From UBA2779 sp965232165 (GTDB lineage: Bacteria > Spirochaetota > Spirochaetia > DSM-2461), in the NCBI GenBank assembly GCA_965232165.1, contig CBDDOY010000002.1, positions 992,001 to 1,056,000 of the forward strand: a stretch of 64,000 nt of DNA. Reading direction: 5' to 3'. The notes beneath the pieces were generated by a model, which was not told the origin of the DNA, made no database searches, and saw only the letters and a program-made list of their open reading frames with translations. Each line of letters opens with the position of its first letter. Position 1 is the stretch's first letter. Made by a program: the position numbers and the translations under genes. Below, one piece after another: positions 27,948 through 36,811 of the stretch.

Positions 27948-29459
27948 TTAATTAGCAGAAGGAAGCGGCGGCGGCTGAAAATTCTCAGGAAGTTCCATCC
28001 GCACCAGATGAACCATGACTTCAGGGACGAGGGGATTCTCCTCTTCATCCTTGCCCAGTTTCGCATACTTTGCGGCCAAGGCTGTGATTTTACTCAAGAA
28101 TGAGGGTTCATATCGCATTCCCGGTTTCCTAAGCAGGGTTTCCGACACATCGCCCGTATCAAGTACAGCAACACGAAGACTGCCGATTTCCCCGCCCTCT
28201 CCGTCATCAAACCATGGGGCGAGTGCCAAGACATGCCAGTATTGATGGAGCGGCAGAGGCGGCGAATCGGATTCTTCGGAAACAAAGCGGGAATTGACAG
28301 CCGCTAAATAAATTGTTCCTGGATAGAGAATGGCTAACTGATAGAGGGCCGAACTCAAGTCTTCGAGCCGATAACCGGCATCCTGTGTATAGGGTATGCC
28401 GTAGAGCTTACCGGAATCCAATGCCCGTTTCTCCTCTGCTGTAAGATTCCTTCTGATTCGTGCCGATTCAACGAGGTAGGCTAAATTTCTGTTCCAGTCA
28501 AGGCCGAAATACGGATCCCTCATGCTGTCGGATTGACTCCGAATTTCCGGGTTGACGGCGAAACGGGACTCAGACCAGTCATTCCATGTCAGCCTCTCGG
28601 TCGGTTCAATTAACGGCTTCATATCCAAATAGCTTCTGCCAGGGGTTCCTTTCCAAGCCGAATGCACGCCATCGGCGATCCATTTCACATACCCGGAACA
28701 ATTCAATCCCGCCGAACCCGATGGCACCAGTCCGGAGGGCAGTTCCCTTTCACTCTCAATGAAGACATTTCGGCCTCCGCCGTCAATACCCGCATCGTCA
28801 ATCTCGATGATTCGCTCTCCGAAGGGCTGCATCTTGCGGACAAAAGTCTCAATTTTCCTATAGCCGATTTGCAGGGGGTCAGGAAAAATCAAACTCCAGT
28901 CGAAGGACTGTTCAGTAAGGGATACAATGTAAGCGAAAGATTTCAATATCAACTTTTCGAAGGGAGCGGGCAGAACAACATCATCACCAAGTTGTCTTCC
29001 AAAGAGATGAATATCGAGTCGGCTTCGATGATTCCCGTGCGGGAATATCCGTATAAAGCTCTCCTCGCCATCCTGAAGAAAGACTTTTGCCTGAATGAAT
29101 TTACCGGAGAACAGGTCTTTCTTTATAATCCATGTACCACGCCCCCAAAGAGGGTATCTCTCCCATGGTTCCTTCCCGCGCTGGCTGCGGAATATAAGAT
29201 ACCACTCACGCATTCCCTTCCTCAGTTCGAACTGAACCAGGCGGTCGTCCGTGCGTTGCCGAAACATGCGGAATGGCGGTTCGGTGTCCGGAAATGCCGT
29301 CGCATGTATCAAATCGCTGAAGAGACGCCGGCTCTCCTGGTTTTCAGGGAAGGCAGAGACATCGAGCATTTCACGGACTGTCGTCAGCCTGCCCTCATCC
29401 GCCCACAAATATGACATCGAAGTTGCCGTAAGGATGATGAATACGATAACAGGCTTCAC
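27948..29459 (-). CDS. Secreted protein with NlpC/P60-like active-site motif
   Basis: 503 residues with a signal peptide (MKPVIVFIILTATSMSYLWA, cleavage near 20). Two motifs suggest a papain-like peptidase of the NlpC/P60 type: NCSGYVKW around Cys254 (the family has DCSGFV) and a downstream LHQYWHVLALAPW with His405/His409. The spacing (about 150 residues) is longer than usual because of an inserted region. If active it would cut peptidoglycan peptides; this is inference. Its start overlaps the der stop by 4 nt, and exbB follows, so it is in the ptsI-der-exbBD transcription unit. The function of the N-terminal 200 residues is unknown. Confidence 0.6.
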   Translation of the reverse strand: MKPVIVFIILTATSMSYLWADEGRLTTVREMLDVSAFPENQESRRLFSDLIHATAFPDTEPPFRMFRQRTDDRLVQFELRKGMREWYLIFRSQRGKEPWERYPLWGRGTWIIKKDLFSGKFIQAKVFLQDGEESFIRIFPHGNHRSRLDIHLFGRQLGDDVVLPAPFEKLILKSFAYIVSLTEQSFDWSLIFPDPLQIGYRKIETFVRKMQPFGERIIEIDDAGIDGGGRNVFIESERELPSGLVPSGSAGLNCSGYVKWIADGVHSAWKGTPGRSYLDMKPLIEPTERLTWNDWSESRFAVNPEIRSQSDSMRDPYFGLDWNRNLAYLVESARIRRNLTAEEKRALDSGKLYGIPYTQDAGYRLEDLSSALYQLAILYPGTIYLAAVNSRFVSEESDSPPLPLHQYWHVLALAPWFDDGEGGEIGSLRVAVLDTGDVSETLLRKPGMRYEPSFLSKITALAAKYAKLGKDEEENPLVPEVMVHLVRMELPENFQPPPLPSAN

Positions 29460-30808
29460 CGTCTTCCCTCCTTTAGTTCTATTTCGACAGGAATCAGATT
29501 GAATCCGAATGTCTGACGAATTTGGTTGATGAGAAAACGCCGGTATGAGTCTGGAAATCCTGCTGTCCTATTCACAAAGGCAAGAAACCGAACAGGTTTC
29601 GTACTCACCTGTGTAATATACTTAACCTTGAACGGTCTGCCTTTCTTCGTCGGCGCAGGCGTCAATGCCTGCCATTCGGCCATGGACTGATTGAGTACCG
29701 CCGTTTCAACTCGCCTGTTCTGCTGCCGGTCAACCTTGAGCGCCGTATCCATCAGATTAGAAATACCGTAGCCCTTAAGCGCCGAGATCGGAACCAAGGG
29801 AGCCCACTCTAGGATGGGGAACTGGAATCGAATTCGTTCCTCCGCCTGCCTGTAATGACTGGGGCGGGGTTTCTCTTCGTCCCATTTATTGAGTGCCATA
29901 ACGATGGCTCTTCCCTTCTTCACCGCTTGGGCTGATATCTTCTTGTCCTGCTCTGAAAGCCCTTCCTCTTTGTCAATAATGAGAATCGTGACATCGGATT
30001 CCAGCATGGCCCGAAGGGCGCGGTTAACGGAATAATACTCAATGTTCTCAGACACCTTTGACTTGCGCCTCATGCCGGCTGTATCGTGAAGCCTGATCAG
30101 CCTATCTTTGTAGCGTATCTCTTGTGTGACGGCATCGCGTGTCGTGCCGGGAATAGCCGAAACAAGGGACGCATCTATCCCGGCAAGGCGATTCGACAAG
30201 GTGGATTTACCGGTATTGGGCTTCCCTGCAAGAGTGATCACCAACGGTGTTTCCTGCTCCATTGATGCACCCTCGCCGTTCAATCCGCCCGCCGCATTCT
30301 CTAAACAGTTTTTTAACGCCTCCCCCAAGAAATCGATATTCCGGCCATGCTCCGCCGACAGCGGGATGGGGGTCCCAAAACCCAAGGCATGAAACTCTGC
30401 CGCCATGTAATCCTTTTCCATATTATCAGCCTTATTGATAACAAGGATTACTTTGTCCCTATGCCTCCGAAGTTCACCGGCGAGAAGATGATCCTCGGCC
30501 GTCACCATCCCAACCTCTAAGAGGAACAGTATAGCATCGGAAGAGTTCAAGGCATGATGAGTTTTATTGGCGACAAGGTGATCAATTTCATCGATATAAT
30601 CCGCCTTGATCCCTCCGGTATCAACGAGGGTCACGGCCATGCCGGCGAGTATACAGTCTTCTTCTATGACATCCCTGGTAACCCCGGGAGCGGGATCGGT
30701 AATGGATCGGCGACGGCGGCAGAGCCGATTAAACAGGGTTGATTTACCGACATTGGGACGCCCGGCTATCACCACACGCGGTTTTCTAACTGGCAAAACT
30801 GGTTCCAA
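29456..30808 (-). CDS. der: Ribosome-assembly GTPase Der (EngA)
   Basis: 450 residues with two tandem GTPase domains: GRPNVGKST at 16-24 with DTGG and NKAD, and a second GKPNTGKST with DTAG and NKWD. A C-terminal KH-like domain follows (KVKYITQVSTKPVRFLAFVN). Der is essential for 50S subunit assembly. The gene overlaps the end of ptsI by 23 nt and the next gene by 4 nt. Confidence 0.96.
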   Translation of the reverse strand: MEPVLPVRKPRVVIAGRPNVGKSTLFNRLCRRRRSITDPAPGVTRDVIEEDCILAGMAVTLVDTGGIKADYIDEIDHLVANKTHHALNSSDAILFLLEVGMVTAEDHLLAGELRRHRDKVILVINKADNMEKDYMAAEFHALGFGTPIPLSAEHGRNIDFLGEALKNCLENAAGGLNGEGASMEQETPLVITLAGKPNTGKSTLSNRLAGIDASLVSAIPGTTRDAVTQEIRYKDRLIRLHDTAGMRRKSKVSENIEYYSVNRALRAMLESDVTILIIDKEEGLSEQDKKISAQAVKKGRAIVMALNKWDEEKPRPSHYRQAEERIRFQFPILEWAPLVPISALKGYGISNLMDTALKVDRQQNRRVETAVLNQSMAEWQALTPAPTKKGRPFKVKYITQVSTKPVRFLAFVNRTAGFPDSYRRFLINQIRQTFGFNLIPVEIELKEGRR

Positions 30809-32516
30809 AACTTCTCGAAATAATGGCTTCCGCCGAGGCAGCGCAATCGGCTTCCATTACCTCATCCAAAACATCTTCAGCCTCTCTGATATTTATAGAT
30901 CGGATAGCGCTTTTAACCTTGGGAATATAAAAACTGCTCATTGAGAGTTCTTTGAGCCCAAGAGCCATGAGCAGAACGGCCGCTGCTGGATCGTTCGCCA
31001 CCTCTCCGCACACAGAGACAGGAATTCCGGCTCCCATAGCATTGTCCACGGTGAGTTTGATCAGGCGCCACAGGGCCGGATGCCAGGGCTGATAGAGATC
31101 GGCAACCTTCTCATTCCCTCTATCGACGGCCATTGTGTATTGAATGAGATCATTTGTTCCGATGGAAAAAAAATCTGCATGTCGGGCCAGGATATCCGAG
31201 ATACAGGCTGCCGAAGGAACCTCTATCATTATCCCGACGGGAATTTTTGCGGCCATCAAAATACCGGCGGCCATGAGCTTATTCCGTTCTTCCTCTAGTA
31301 TCTTTTTCGCCATATCTAATTCCTCTACATTGGAGATTAGGGGAAACATGATACGCAGATTGCCGTGGGCAGAGGCCCGCAATAGGGCACGAAGCTGTGT
31401 GCGGAACAATTCTTCCTCCCGAATACAGTAGCGGATAGCTCGACACCCCAGCAGGGGGTTCCTCTCATCGGCCGAGTTCATGGAGGATAAAAGCTTATCT
31501 CCGCCAATGTCCAAGGTTCTTATCGTTGTCGGCTTCACGCCCATGGCTTCAAGAACATAGCGATACTCCTGCATCTGGACATCCTCGCCAGGATGCTCAT
31601 CTTGTTTTATGAACAGGAATTCAGTTCGCAGTAAGCCTATGCCGTCTGCATTGGCTGATTGTACGAATTCAATCTCTCCCGGGGTCTCTATATTTGCCAT
31701 CAAGAAAATCGACTGACCATCCAGTGTTTTAGCTTGGAATTCTCGAAGATTGTCGAGACTGGATTCCCGTTTTTCCGAATCGACAAGTTTTTCCCGATAG
31801 TGAAGAAGAGTTTTTTCATCGGGATTAACAACGACACGTCCTTCATCTCCATCAACGATGATGAGGTCATGCGGGGTTGTGGTCCGGCACAGCCCCATAC
31901 AGCCAAATACGGCCGGAATACCCAAGGACCGCGCGAAAATAGCCGTATGAGACATCCGGCCTCCGGCGTCAAGGGCGATGCCAAGAACTCTGTCCGTATT
32001 GAGCTGTATGGTTTCAGTGGGAAGAAGATTCGGCGCAACGAGTATGCTGTCCTCATCGATCAATGCGAGTGCATTTCTTTCCTTATAAAGAAGCTTATTC
32101 GTGATGCGCCTTGAAATGTCCAGAATGTCTATGGATCTTTCGGCCAGATATTCATCCCCAGAGGTTTCCAATAAGTTTACGATGGATTCGATGTACTTCG
32201 AGAGGATGGATTCAACGTTTGTTTGAGTCTCTTTGAGTTGTGTGTATACATGCTTATTCATCTCCGGATCATGAAGCATGAGCAACTGAGCCTCCAGTAT
32301 ATACCGTTGTTCGATGGCAGAGGATTCGAGTTTGTCATAGATTCCTCGAATCTCGTGAGCTACCTGCTTGACCGCCTCTTCATACCTGTTCCACTCATCT
32401 TCAGTATCAGCCTTATCCACAGCATAGCTGGGGATAAAAACGATATCCGGATAATAAGTCACCACCCTGTGTATGGCAATTCCTGGAGATGCTGGGATGC
32501 CATTGAATATCTTCAT
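30786..32516 (-). CDS. ptsI: PTS enzyme I (PEP-protein phosphotransferase)
   Basis: 576 residues, normal length. The N-terminal domain carries the phospho-accepting His190 in GGRMSHTAIFARSLGIP. The C-terminal barrel has TLDIGGDK, NPLLGCRAIR, FFSIGTNDLIQYTMAVDR and the catalytic Cys in SVCGEVANDP. It takes phosphate from PEP and passes it to HPr. The usual Thr before Ser-His is Met here (GGRMSH). HPr and sugar permeases are not in the window. It is first in the leftward cluster with der. A good promoter lies only about 10 nt upstream (see 32525). Confidence 0.95.
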   Translation of the reverse strand: MKIFNGIPASPGIAIHRVVTYYPDIVFIPSYAVDKADTEDEWNRYEEAVKQVAHEIRGIYDKLESSAIEQRYILEAQLLMLHDPEMNKHVYTQLKETQTNVESILSKYIESIVNLLETSGDEYLAERSIDILDISRRITNKLLYKERNALALIDEDSILVAPNLLPTETIQLNTDRVLGIALDAGGRMSHTAIFARSLGIPAVFGCMGLCRTTTPHDLIIVDGDEGRVVVNPDEKTLLHYREKLVDSEKRESSLDNLREFQAKTLDGQSIFLMANIETPGEIEFVQSANADGIGLLRTEFLFIKQDEHPGEDVQMQEYRYVLEAMGVKPTTIRTLDIGGDKLLSSMNSADERNPLLGCRAIRYCIREEELFRTQLRALLRASAHGNLRIMFPLISNVEELDMAKKILEEERNKLMAAGILMAAKIPVGIMIEVPSAACISDILARHADFFSIGTNDLIQYTMAVDRGNEKVADLYQPWHPALWRLIKLTVDNAMGAGIPVSVCGEVANDPAAAVLLMALGLKELSMSSFYIPKVKSAIRSINIREAEDVLDEVMEADCAASAEAIISRSFGTSFAS

Positions 32517-32524
32517 TCACTTAC

Positions 32525-32554
32525 ATGATACGGATAATGATTAGAAGCTGTCAA
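32525..32554 (-). promoter_or_regulatory. Promoter candidate for ptsI
   Basis: The minus strand reads TTGACA (32549-32554), 18 bp, TATCAT (32525-32530), five of six at -10. The predicted start site is within a few bases of the ptsI ATG, so the transcript would be nearly leaderless. Confidence 0.55.
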
Positions 32555-32555
32555 A

Positions 32556-32585
32556 TTGAACTGGAAACCAAATGACAATTATACG
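32556..32585 (+). promoter_or_regulatory. Promoter candidate for the GerMN gene
   Basis: The plus strand reads TTGAAC (32556-32561), 18 bp, TATACG (32580-32585), about 20 nt before ATG 32607. Its -35 box is one base from that of the divergent ptsI promoter, so the two probably compete for polymerase. Confidence 0.45.
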
Positions 32586-32606
32586 AGAATAAAGGTAGAA
32601 TACGGC

Positions 32607-33347
32607 ATGAAGAAGAAGGGGAAGAAGACATTCAGAAGCATGGCTCTTCAACATCCGCAAAAACCCCGCCGTATTGACTATGGCACAATACTGCTGATTT
32701 TTACTGCCATATTACTTGCCGTTCTCATCACTTTTCTTTTAGTGAAAGGAAGAATCCTTGATTTCAATGACATGGACAACCCTCAGAAACCCATCATCGA
32801 ACGAATCTTGGACCCTGTTTCGCCGGATGTTCCCATCGATCCCGTCATAGAATTAGGTTCACCGCAAGAAACTGAGGACATCATTGAAGAAGATGACGAA
32901 ACACCCGCCGAAACCACTAGAGAACAGCACCAGGCCAGACTGTTCTTCATCAAGGTTATAGACGAGAAAAATATCATTTCAAAGAGTGTATTACGGAATG
33001 TGCCGGCCTCAAAATCACCGATGACGGTGGCTATTAATACATTATTAGAAGGACCCAAGGCCGGTGAACTCAATAATGACATATTTACCCTTATTCCCAA
33101 GGATTCCAGACTCATCGGCGCAAGAGTGGAGGGGCGTATTGCCTACCTTGATTTCAATGAAGAGTTCCGCTTCAACCCTCTAGGAATTGACGGATACAGG
33201 GCACAAGTCGAACAGATCGTGTATACTGCCACCGAATTTCCCACTGTCGACAAGGTTCAGTTTCTTGTGGGGGGACAGCGTGTAGCCTTTCTGGGCGGAG
33301 AAGGGTTCTGGATTGGAGAACCCCTGGGAAGAGAAGATTTCAAATGA
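32607..33347 (+). CDS. Membrane-anchored GerMN-domain protein
   Basis: 246 residues from ATG 32607, which has an AAAGG box upstream; the frame is open to a TTG 17 codons earlier. A basic N-terminus precedes one membrane helix (TILLIFTAILLAVLITFLLV), then an acidic linker. The C-terminal GerMN domain is clear: VAINTLLEGPKAGELNN, IPKDSRLIGARVEGRIAYLD, FNEEF, and AQVEQIVYTATEFPTVDKVQ. GerMN domains occur in spore germination proteins of Firmicutes but also in non-sporulating bacteria, where they are thought to bind cell-envelope partners. It is monocistronic and divergent from ptsI. Confidence 0.88.
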   Translation: MKKKGKKTFRSMALQHPQKPRRIDYGTILLIFTAILLAVLITFLLVKGRILDFNDMDNPQKPIIERILDPVSPDVPIDPVIELGSPQETEDIIEEDDETPAETTREQHQARLFFIKVIDEKNIISKSVLRNVPASKSPMTVAINTLLEGPKAGELNNDIFTLIPKDSRLIGARVEGRIAYLDFNEEFRFNPLGIDGYRAQVEQIVYTATEFPTVDKVQFLVGGQRVAFLGGEGFWIGEPLGREDFK

Positions 33348-33378
33348 AAACCTTATGTCCTGTTATTTTGAAAAATCA

Positions 33379-33542
33379 GGGCGCCTCTAAAAAACAGCTT
33401 TAGGAAATTGACGAAGAAATTTTTTGTCGATACAAGGCGGCAAAAGCTAAGGGCGTAGCTTAAGCTTAGTTGAGTATTTTGACAACGCAGTAGCGGCAGA
33501 AAAGATCGAGTCAAGAACTAAATGGGTTTTTTAGAGGCGCCC
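33379..33542. repeat. Family A MITE-like element, copy A3
   Basis: 164 bp with inverted ends GGGCGCCTCTAAAAAACAG and TTTTTTAGAGGCGCCC; both ends carry the same A-to-G/T-to-C change, so they co-vary. It is flanked by ATCA on both sides and followed within 11 bp by family B copy B3. Confidence 0.9.
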
Positions 33543-33552
33543 ATCAGTATTT

Positions 33553-33668
33553 GGGCGCAACCCTTCGGGTCGGGCTTTTCGCTTCAATGCCTTAATCTGA
33601 CTGCCTGTTCCCGGCTCATTGCCAATCGCCGGGGCAGCCAGCGGCATTTCCGCTGCAATCCCTTGCGC
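33553..33668 (+). repeat. Family B structured repeat, copy B3
   Basis: Starts GGGCGCAACCCTTCGGGTC, ends TTGCGC. The central hairpin pairs CTGACTGC with GCAGCCAG (one mismatch) and CCCGGC with GCCGGG. Similarity continues some 60 bp past the end (CCGTGTACAGCACA). Confidence 0.8.
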
Positions 33669-33861
33669 TGGCTGTCTATCGCAATACGCCGTGTACAGCA
33701 CAAAGAGGCCTGCCGGACTCTGGGATTCAAAGATGGTTTCCAGGCCGCCTCTAAACGATTTTTTCCGTTGCGGCGTTGTAACAATTTCAAGCATAGCCGG
33801 CTTTGCCTGAGCAATTCGGCAGCTTCAGCAGCAGGATAAAGGCAAAAACTGGATAGAAGTG
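33669..33861. other. Repeat debris between B3 and tlyA
   Basis: Contains a decayed start of a family D element (GGCCTGCCGGACTCTG near 33707) and part of the shared core (GTTGCGGCGTTGTAACAATT). No gene. Confidence 0.5.
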
Positions 33862-34710
33862 TTAAGTCCGGCCGCTTCCCAGGCTGTCGGCCTCATCGAG
33901 AGCCATGGCTATGCGGCTATTGACATAATTCTCATCAGCGGGATTTGATTTCGATAATAGCAGAAATACTTCCGGATTCCCCTTCCGCCCGGTAATGGGC
34001 GATACAATGCCGTCAAGTACATGCACATTCTCACTCAACAGATCCTGCTTCAGAGCCCAGATGGCATCACGGCGTGCTTGAGAGGTCTTCACTATCCCGT
34101 TGAAGCCCGCTTCTGCCGGCCTCTCGAACTGTGGCTTAACCAATGCCAAAACCGGACCGCCCCCGGTGAGCAGAAGAAGCCGGGACGCTGCTTTTCTGAG
34201 TGAACGAAAGGACAAATCGGCCGCCGCAATTTCCGCAGGAGGAACAAGATTTTCTGGAAACACATCCATGATGTTTTTTTTCTCATGAACGGAAACCCTG
34301 CTATCGGTTCTCAGTTTCCATGCAAGCTGATTGAAGCCGACATCGACGGCATGAACATGCCGGGCGCCCCGCCGGAGCATGCAATCCGTGAATCCCCCGG
34401 TAGAAGACCCCGCATCCAGACACACCTTATCCTCCGGCTGCAGATTCATTTCATCCAGCACAGCATCAAGCTTCAGGCCTCCCCTCCCGACAAATCGCGC
34501 CGGTTCATGCTGAAACTGGGAAAGCACAGACACCTGAACCTTGGGATCCCGCTCAACTGCGCCATCAACCTTAACCTCACCGCACATGATAGCCGCATAA
34601 ATATCGGCTCTCGTCATCTTCGGCCAAATTTCGGTGAGATACCCCAATAGCCGGACTCTGCGGCCGTATCGGCGTATGCCAACTACAGGACGAGCACAAT
34701 CCTTTTCCAC
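33862..34710 (-). CDS. tlyA: TlyA-family rRNA 2'-O-methyltransferase
   Basis: 282 residues. The N-terminal S4 RNA-binding domain (RLLGYLTEIWPKMTRADIYA, GEVKVDGAV) is followed by an FtsJ-like methyltransferase domain with the SAM motif CLDAGSSTGGFTDCMLRRGA and the sequence DLSFRSLRKA; VKPQFER carries the catalytic Lys. TlyA methylates ribose of cytidines in 16S and 23S rRNA in other bacteria; early reports of haemolysin activity are probably indirect. About 35 residues precede the S4 domain. It lies 5 nt after rny on the same strand. Confidence 0.92.
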   Translation of the reverse strand: MEKDCARPVVGIRRYGRRVRLLGYLTEIWPKMTRADIYAAIMCGEVKVDGAVERDPKVQVSVLSQFQHEPARFVGRGGLKLDAVLDEMNLQPEDKVCLDAGSSTGGFTDCMLRRGARHVHAVDVGFNQLAWKLRTDSRVSVHEKKNIMDVFPENLVPPAEIAAADLSFRSLRKAASRLLLLTGGGPVLALVKPQFERPAEAGFNGIVKTSQARRDAIWALKQDLLSENVHVLDGIVSPITGRKGNPEVFLLLSKSNPADENYVNSRIAMALDEADSLGSGRT

Positions 34711-34715
34711 AATTC

Positions 34716-36257
34716 TTATCTAGCGTACTCCACGACTCGAGTTTCCCGGATGATGGTAACTCGGATACGCCCGGGATATTTCAGTTGGTTCTCAACATCT
34801 CGTGCGATGTCCTTGGCAAGATGACGGGCCTTCTGGTCATTCACAAGCGCATGATTAACCATAATTCTTATCTCCCGCCCAGCTTGAATGGCAAATACCT
34901 TATCAACACCCTTGAATGAAAGGGCGATTTTTTCCAAGTTTTCGAGTCGTTTGATATAATTATCTAAGGATTCACGTCTGGCTCCAGGCCTCGATGCAGA
35001 AATAGCGTCCGCCATTTGCACAATGATTCCTTCCGGCGAAATGATGTCCTCGTCGTTATGGTGAGCAACAACGGCATTCACCACCCTGGGGTCTTCCCCT
35101 AATCGACGGGTTAATTCACCTCCAATCTCGGCATGACCACCTTCGCCATCGGTTTCTTGCCCCTTCCCGATGTCATGCAACAGGGCACCCCGTTTCGCAA
35201 TTGAGACATCGGCTCCTACCTCACTGGCTATCATTCCGGCAAGTATCGCCACTTCTTTTGAGTGCGCCAAGACATTCTGCCCATAACTCGTACGGAAGTG
35301 AAGACGGCCCAAAGCCCGAATTCCATCCGGACGCATACCATGAATGCCAAGGTCAAACAAAACCTTCTCGCCTTCCTCATAGATAACCTGACTCACTTCC
35401 TTCCCCACCCTGTGCACAACTTCTTCAATCCGTGCCGGATGGATACGTCCATCTTGAATAAGGCGTTCCAGAGCCGTTTTAGCTATGTGCTTCCTGATAG
35501 GATCGAAGCAGGAAATCACCACGGCTTCTGGGGTATCGTCAATAATGATATCCACCCCGGTCAGTGTTTCCAAGGTCCTGATGTTTCTGCCCTCCCTGCC
35601 GATGATCTTACCCTTCATCTCATCAGTGGGGAGAGTTACCGACGTAATGGCAATCTCCGTGGCCACTTCAGTTGCCAACCGCTGCATAGATGTGATCAGA
35701 ATATCCTTCGCCTTTTGTTCGGCAACAGCCTGGGCCTCATTCTCAATCTTATTGATGAGAGCCTGGGCATCATGCGCAGCCTCATCTTGCAGCGACTGAA
35801 TGATTATTTCTTTTGCTTCCTCGGCAGTTAAATCGGCAACGCTTTCCAACTCGGCTGACAAACGCTTCTCGGCATCGCCTAGTTTTTTCTCTCTGGATAC
35901 AAACTGTTCTTCCCTAATGTTAAGACTGTTTTGACGCCTTTCTAAATCAGAAATTCTTCTCTCGAATTTGTCTTCTTTCTGTTGTATCCGTTTCTCATAT
36001 CGCTGAATCTCAGAACGCTGTTCCCGAATTTCTTTCTCAAACCGCTCTCTATTTTCCAGGATTTCGGCCTGGGCATCCAACAGCAGTTTTTTCTTCGCGC
36101 TCTTTGCATCACCAAGCCACGATTCTTTTTGTTTAATGACCCGTTGTTCCAATGAAGAGAGCTGGTTTCTGGCGTAGAGCCACCGGATTAGCCATCCGAG
36201 AGCTACGCCCAAAGTTAAGCCGCCGAGGGAAAAGATGATTAAAAAAGTACCATCCAT
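34716..36257 (-). CDS. rny: Ribonuclease Y
   Basis: 513 residues from ATG 36257 (MDGTFLIIFSLGG), chosen because AGGGGG lies 7 nt before it; the frame is open 17 codons further. The order of parts is a membrane helix (2-25), a long coiled coil (about 30-180), a KH domain (GKIIGREGRNIRTLE) and an HD domain (RGALLHDIGKG, with VVAHHNDE). It is the membrane-bound endoribonuclease that starts mRNA decay in many bacteria. It is followed after 5 nt by tlyA, so co-transcription is likely. Confidence 0.96.
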   Translation of the reverse strand: MDGTFLIIFSLGGLTLGVALGWLIRWLYARNQLSSLEQRVIKQKESWLGDAKSAKKKLLLDAQAEILENRERFEKEIREQRSEIQRYEKRIQQKEDKFERRISDLERRQNSLNIREEQFVSREKKLGDAEKRLSAELESVADLTAEEAKEIIIQSLQDEAAHDAQALINKIENEAQAVAEQKAKDILITSMQRLATEVATEIAITSVTLPTDEMKGKIIGREGRNIRTLETLTGVDIIIDDTPEAVVISCFDPIRKHIAKTALERLIQDGRIHPARIEEVVHRVGKEVSQVIYEEGEKVLFDLGIHGMRPDGIRALGRLHFRTSYGQNVLAHSKEVAILAGMIASEVGADVSIAKRGALLHDIGKGQETDGEGGHAEIGGELTRRLGEDPRVVNAVVAHHNDEDIISPEGIIVQMADAISASRPGARRESLDNYIKRLENLEKIALSFKGVDKVFAIQAGREIRIMVNHALVNDQKARHLAKDIARDVENQLKYPGRIRVTIIRETRVVEYAR

Positions 36258-36445
36258 GTTATTCCCCCTAAGCAGAGCCAATAAAAATGATATTTTAGAC
36301 ATGTACACATTGACGGAGGAACCTGAAATTCCATATACATCTCGGTTCCCAAAACCTTGCCGCCGCCTTTGTGGGTTAAACTACTCATTTGGACAGGCTC
36401 TGAAATTATCATTACTCAAAGGCATCTCTAGAACCATCTGCTTAA
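36258..36445. other. Upstream region of rny, no gene seen
   Basis: No ORF of note. It should contain the rny promoter, but I cannot pick one box pair with confidence. Confidence 0.4.
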
Positions 36446-36618
36446 GGGCACCTCTAAAAAACTCCATTTCCTTCTTGACTCGATCTTTTTCGCCTGCTGC
36501 AGACCGCTACGGCGTTGCAAAATACTCACGCAGCTTAAGCTGTGCTTGAGTTTCTGCCGCCTTGTATCTGTGAAAAATCTCTTCGTCAATTTCCTAAAGT
36601 GGTTTCTTAGAGGTACCC
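36446..36618. repeat. Family A MITE-like element, copy A4
   Basis: 173 bp, ends GGGCACCTCTAAAAAACTC and TTTCTTAGAGGTACCC. Flanks are TTAA on the left and TCAA on the right, one mismatch. The interior has a CTGCAGACCG insertion relative to other copies. Confidence 0.85.
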
Positions 36619-36639
36619 TCAATCTGCTGGCTCAATTTC

Positions 36640-36752
36640 TTCCGCCGCTATAGTAGCATTTACGAAATGCTCGCATAGCTCAATCTTTTACCGCATTGCG
36701 CCGACAGAAACTCCTTCGTCAGATTTGCAAAAGCGATTTTCGAGATGCTTCC
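36640..36752. repeat. Fragment sharing the repeat core
   Basis: Reads GCATTTACGAAATGCTCGC, then TTACCGCATTGCGCCGACAG and CTCCTTCGTCAGATTTGC, the same order of blocks as in families A, C and D but with different ends. It is probably a decayed member of another family. Confidence 0.5.
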
Positions 36753-36811
36753 GATTGATTATCCACATAAAACTATAACAGTCAAGAAGAAAAGTACAGG
36801 CAGAGAAAAGC

